6,821 nt of DNA, from the NCBI GenBank assembly GCA_021833085.1, contig JAKBGL010000064.1, positions 1 through 6,821 of the forward strand, written 5' to 3'. The stretch is from Actinomycetes bacterium. Its GTDB lineage: Bacteria > Actinomycetota > Acidimicrobiia > Acidimicrobiales > Acidimicrobiaceae. Position numbers and translations under genes: made by a program. How positions within the stretch are numbered: the first letter of the stretch is position 1; each line of letters opens with the position of its first letter. This document shows, one piece after another, positions 5,787 to 6,821 of this stretch. The notes below the pieces were generated by a model. It saw nothing but the letters and a program-made list of their open reading frames with translations, searched no databases and was not told the DNA's origin.

Positions 5787-6821
5787 CTAGGACTCGTCAG
5801 TGCCTTCTAACTGAGCCTTAGTCAAAGAAACGTCACGTTGGGCAATTATATGTACGTCGATACTTGCACCTCCCGCCATCCTTAACAACTTGTTTAACAA
5901 TGAACCTTTCAGGAGTTCTGTGACTCGGCTCCTCTGCGAGGCTCCTAGAACTATTTGAGTTACTCTATGCTCGATCGCAAAGTCGGAGAGAGCACGAGCA
6001 ACGTCGTCTCCGTAGACTTCAAATAAGGCTGCTCCGAGATCGTCGCAAGTCTTTTTAAGTGTGGCAAGCTCTGGTTGGTTCTCATCTTGAAAGACATGTA
6101 CAACCATGAGAGGCGTACGAGCCCGAGCCGCCATACGAGCAGCTCTATGTAGGACTCTGTCGGTACCTGGAGCGCCAGTAATACCAACCATGATTCTCTC
6201 TGTACTCTCAAACGACTTGGAACTATGGAACTTGTCTAAGTAGGTGAGCATCTCTTCCTCAGTCTCGTCTGCTACGAATCTGAGGGCAAGCTCACGAAGT
6301 GCTGAAAGGTTCTCAAAGCGGAAAAAGTTGGATAGTGCACCTTCAACCTTATCAGGCGGATACACATTTCCATGTAGAAGTCGTCGACGCAGCTGTTCTG
6401 GTGACGAGTCGACCAGTTCGATCTGATCAGCTCTTCGTACAACCCAGTCAGGAACCCTCTCTCTAATCTTCGCTCCCACAAACTCCTCCACTGCATCAGC
6501 GATTGACTCAAGGTGTTGGATGTTTAATGTAGTGATAACGGAGATCCCGTTACTTAGGACTTCGAGTACGTCCTCCCACCTTTTTTCGTGTCGTCCGCTT
6601 CCCGGAACGTTGGTATGAGCAAGTTCATCTATCAGTACCACTTGAGGTGCTCGTTTTAGCACCGCGTCTAGATCCATCTCCTCAAAGGTAGAGTCTCGAT
6701 AGCGAACAGTCTTTCGACTGAGAGTCTCAAGTCCTTCAAGTTTTGCTTGGGTGTGAGCTCGGCCATGGGTTTCGACGAAACCTATCACGACGTCAGAACC
6801 GCGCTGCCGGCGACGGTAACC
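5787..6821 (-). CDS. KdpD N-terminal domain plus UspA-like domain protein without histidine kinase (5' end cut by window edge)
   Basis: The frame is open to the window edge, giving 344 visible residues; the true start and the expected Walker A loop lie outside. The KdpD sensor domain is clear: DVVIGFVETHGR (10-21), a Walker B-like strand VVLIDELAHTN (61-71), TTLNIQHLES (97-106) and ALRELALR (174-181). A universal-stress-protein domain follows (about 209-329, with RIMVGITG, GDDVARAL and the loop GASQRSR at 293-299 that in USP folds contacts a nucleotide). The protein stops 15 residues later. Full KdpD, about 900 residues, continues into four membrane helices and a histidine kinase; these are absent here and in the following 262-bp gap. 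Naturally short KdpDs of about 365 residues are known in Anabaena and Deinococcus, and this fits that type. It is probably cytosolic and linked to potassium or osmotic signalling. KdpD USP domains can bind c-di-AMP in some bacteria, but that is not shown here. It probably ends an upstream operon, perhaps kdp. Confidence 0.9.
   Translation of the reverse strand, partial: GYRRRQRGSDVVIGFVETHGRAHTQAKLEGLETLSRKTVRYRDSTFEEMDLDAVLKRAPQVVLIDELAHTNVPGSGRHEKRWEDVLEVLSNGISVITTLNIQHLESIADAVEEFVGAKIRERVPDWVVRRADQIELVDSSPEQLRRRLLHGNVYPPDKVEGALSNFFRFENLSALRELALRFVADETEEEMLTYLDKFHSSKSFESTERIMVGITGAPGTDRVLHRAARMAARARTPLMVVHVFQDENQPELATLKKTCDDLGAALFEVYGDDVARALSDFAIEHRVTQIVLGASQRSRVTELLKGSLLNKLLRMAGGASIDVHIIAQRDVSLTKAQLEGTDES

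Noticed and set aside
6272..6511. Second minus-strand frame inside the KdpD-like gene, considered as evidence of frameshift
   Set aside because: The main frame carries continuous KdpD and USP homology across this stretch, so no frameshift is needed.
6786..6788. GTG as the start of the KdpD-like gene
   Set aside because: The frame stays open to the window edge and the residues before it (GSDV) continue the conserved DVVIGFVETHGR strand, so this GTG is an internal valine and the gene is cut by the edge.
1..6821. tRNA or rRNA genes, CRISPR arrays, insertion sequences, phage or toxin-antitoxin genes
   Set aside because: None were seen. The window is almost filled by five conserved genes, and the three gaps hold no repeat arrays, transposase fragments or cloverleaf-like sequences.

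Overview
The window looks like a piece of an actinobacterial chromosome. The main evidence is GuaB3, the short CBS-less IMP dehydrogenase-like protein typical of Actinobacteria and Cyanobacteria. It lies directly upstream of guaA and of a PcrA/UvrD1-type helicase with the C-terminal Tudor-like tail. A stand-alone cobalamin-binding mutase domain follows. Base composition is near 50% G+C by eye and codon use is mixed (ATA and TTA occur freely), which is low for a typical actinomycete. A moderate-GC lineage such as Acidimicrobiia is a reasonable but unproven guess.

All genes are on the minus strand, so transcription runs from right to left. From the right edge: (1) 5787-6821 is the 3' part of a KdpD-like protein whose 5' end is cut by the window. 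It has the KdpD N-terminal domain plus a UspA-like domain and then stops, with no membrane segments or histidine kinase. (2) 5525-5786 is a 262-bp non-coding gap. It contains a possible guaB3 promoter, a possible divergent plus-strand promoter sharing the same -10 bases, an 8-bp inverted repeat around the -35 region, a stem-loop, and two overlapping palindromes in the guaB3 leader. (3) 4361-5524 is guaB3, 2807-4357 is guaA (3-nt gap), and 593-2782 is pcrA (24-nt gap with a strong Shine-Dalgarno). These three read as one operon. (4) 482-592 is a 111-bp gap with a weak promoter-like element. (5) 65-481 is the B12-binding small protein. (6) At the left edge a Shine-Dalgarno-like AAGGAGAG points to another minus-strand gene starting just outside the window.

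Functionally, guaA completes GMP synthesis (XMP to GMP) and guaB3 is an IMPDH-family enzyme placed to act beside it. PcrA is a DNA repair and transcription-linked helicase. The B12 protein should be the small, cobalamin-carrying part of an acyl-CoA mutase whose large subunit is not in the window. The KdpD fragment belongs to potassium or stress signalling and probably closes an upstream operon.

Most of the window is ordinary housekeeping sequence. The parts that deserve attention are the 5525-5786 intergenic region, the kinase-less KdpD, and an odd uniformity: all five stop codons are TAG and none of the four visible start codons is ATG.
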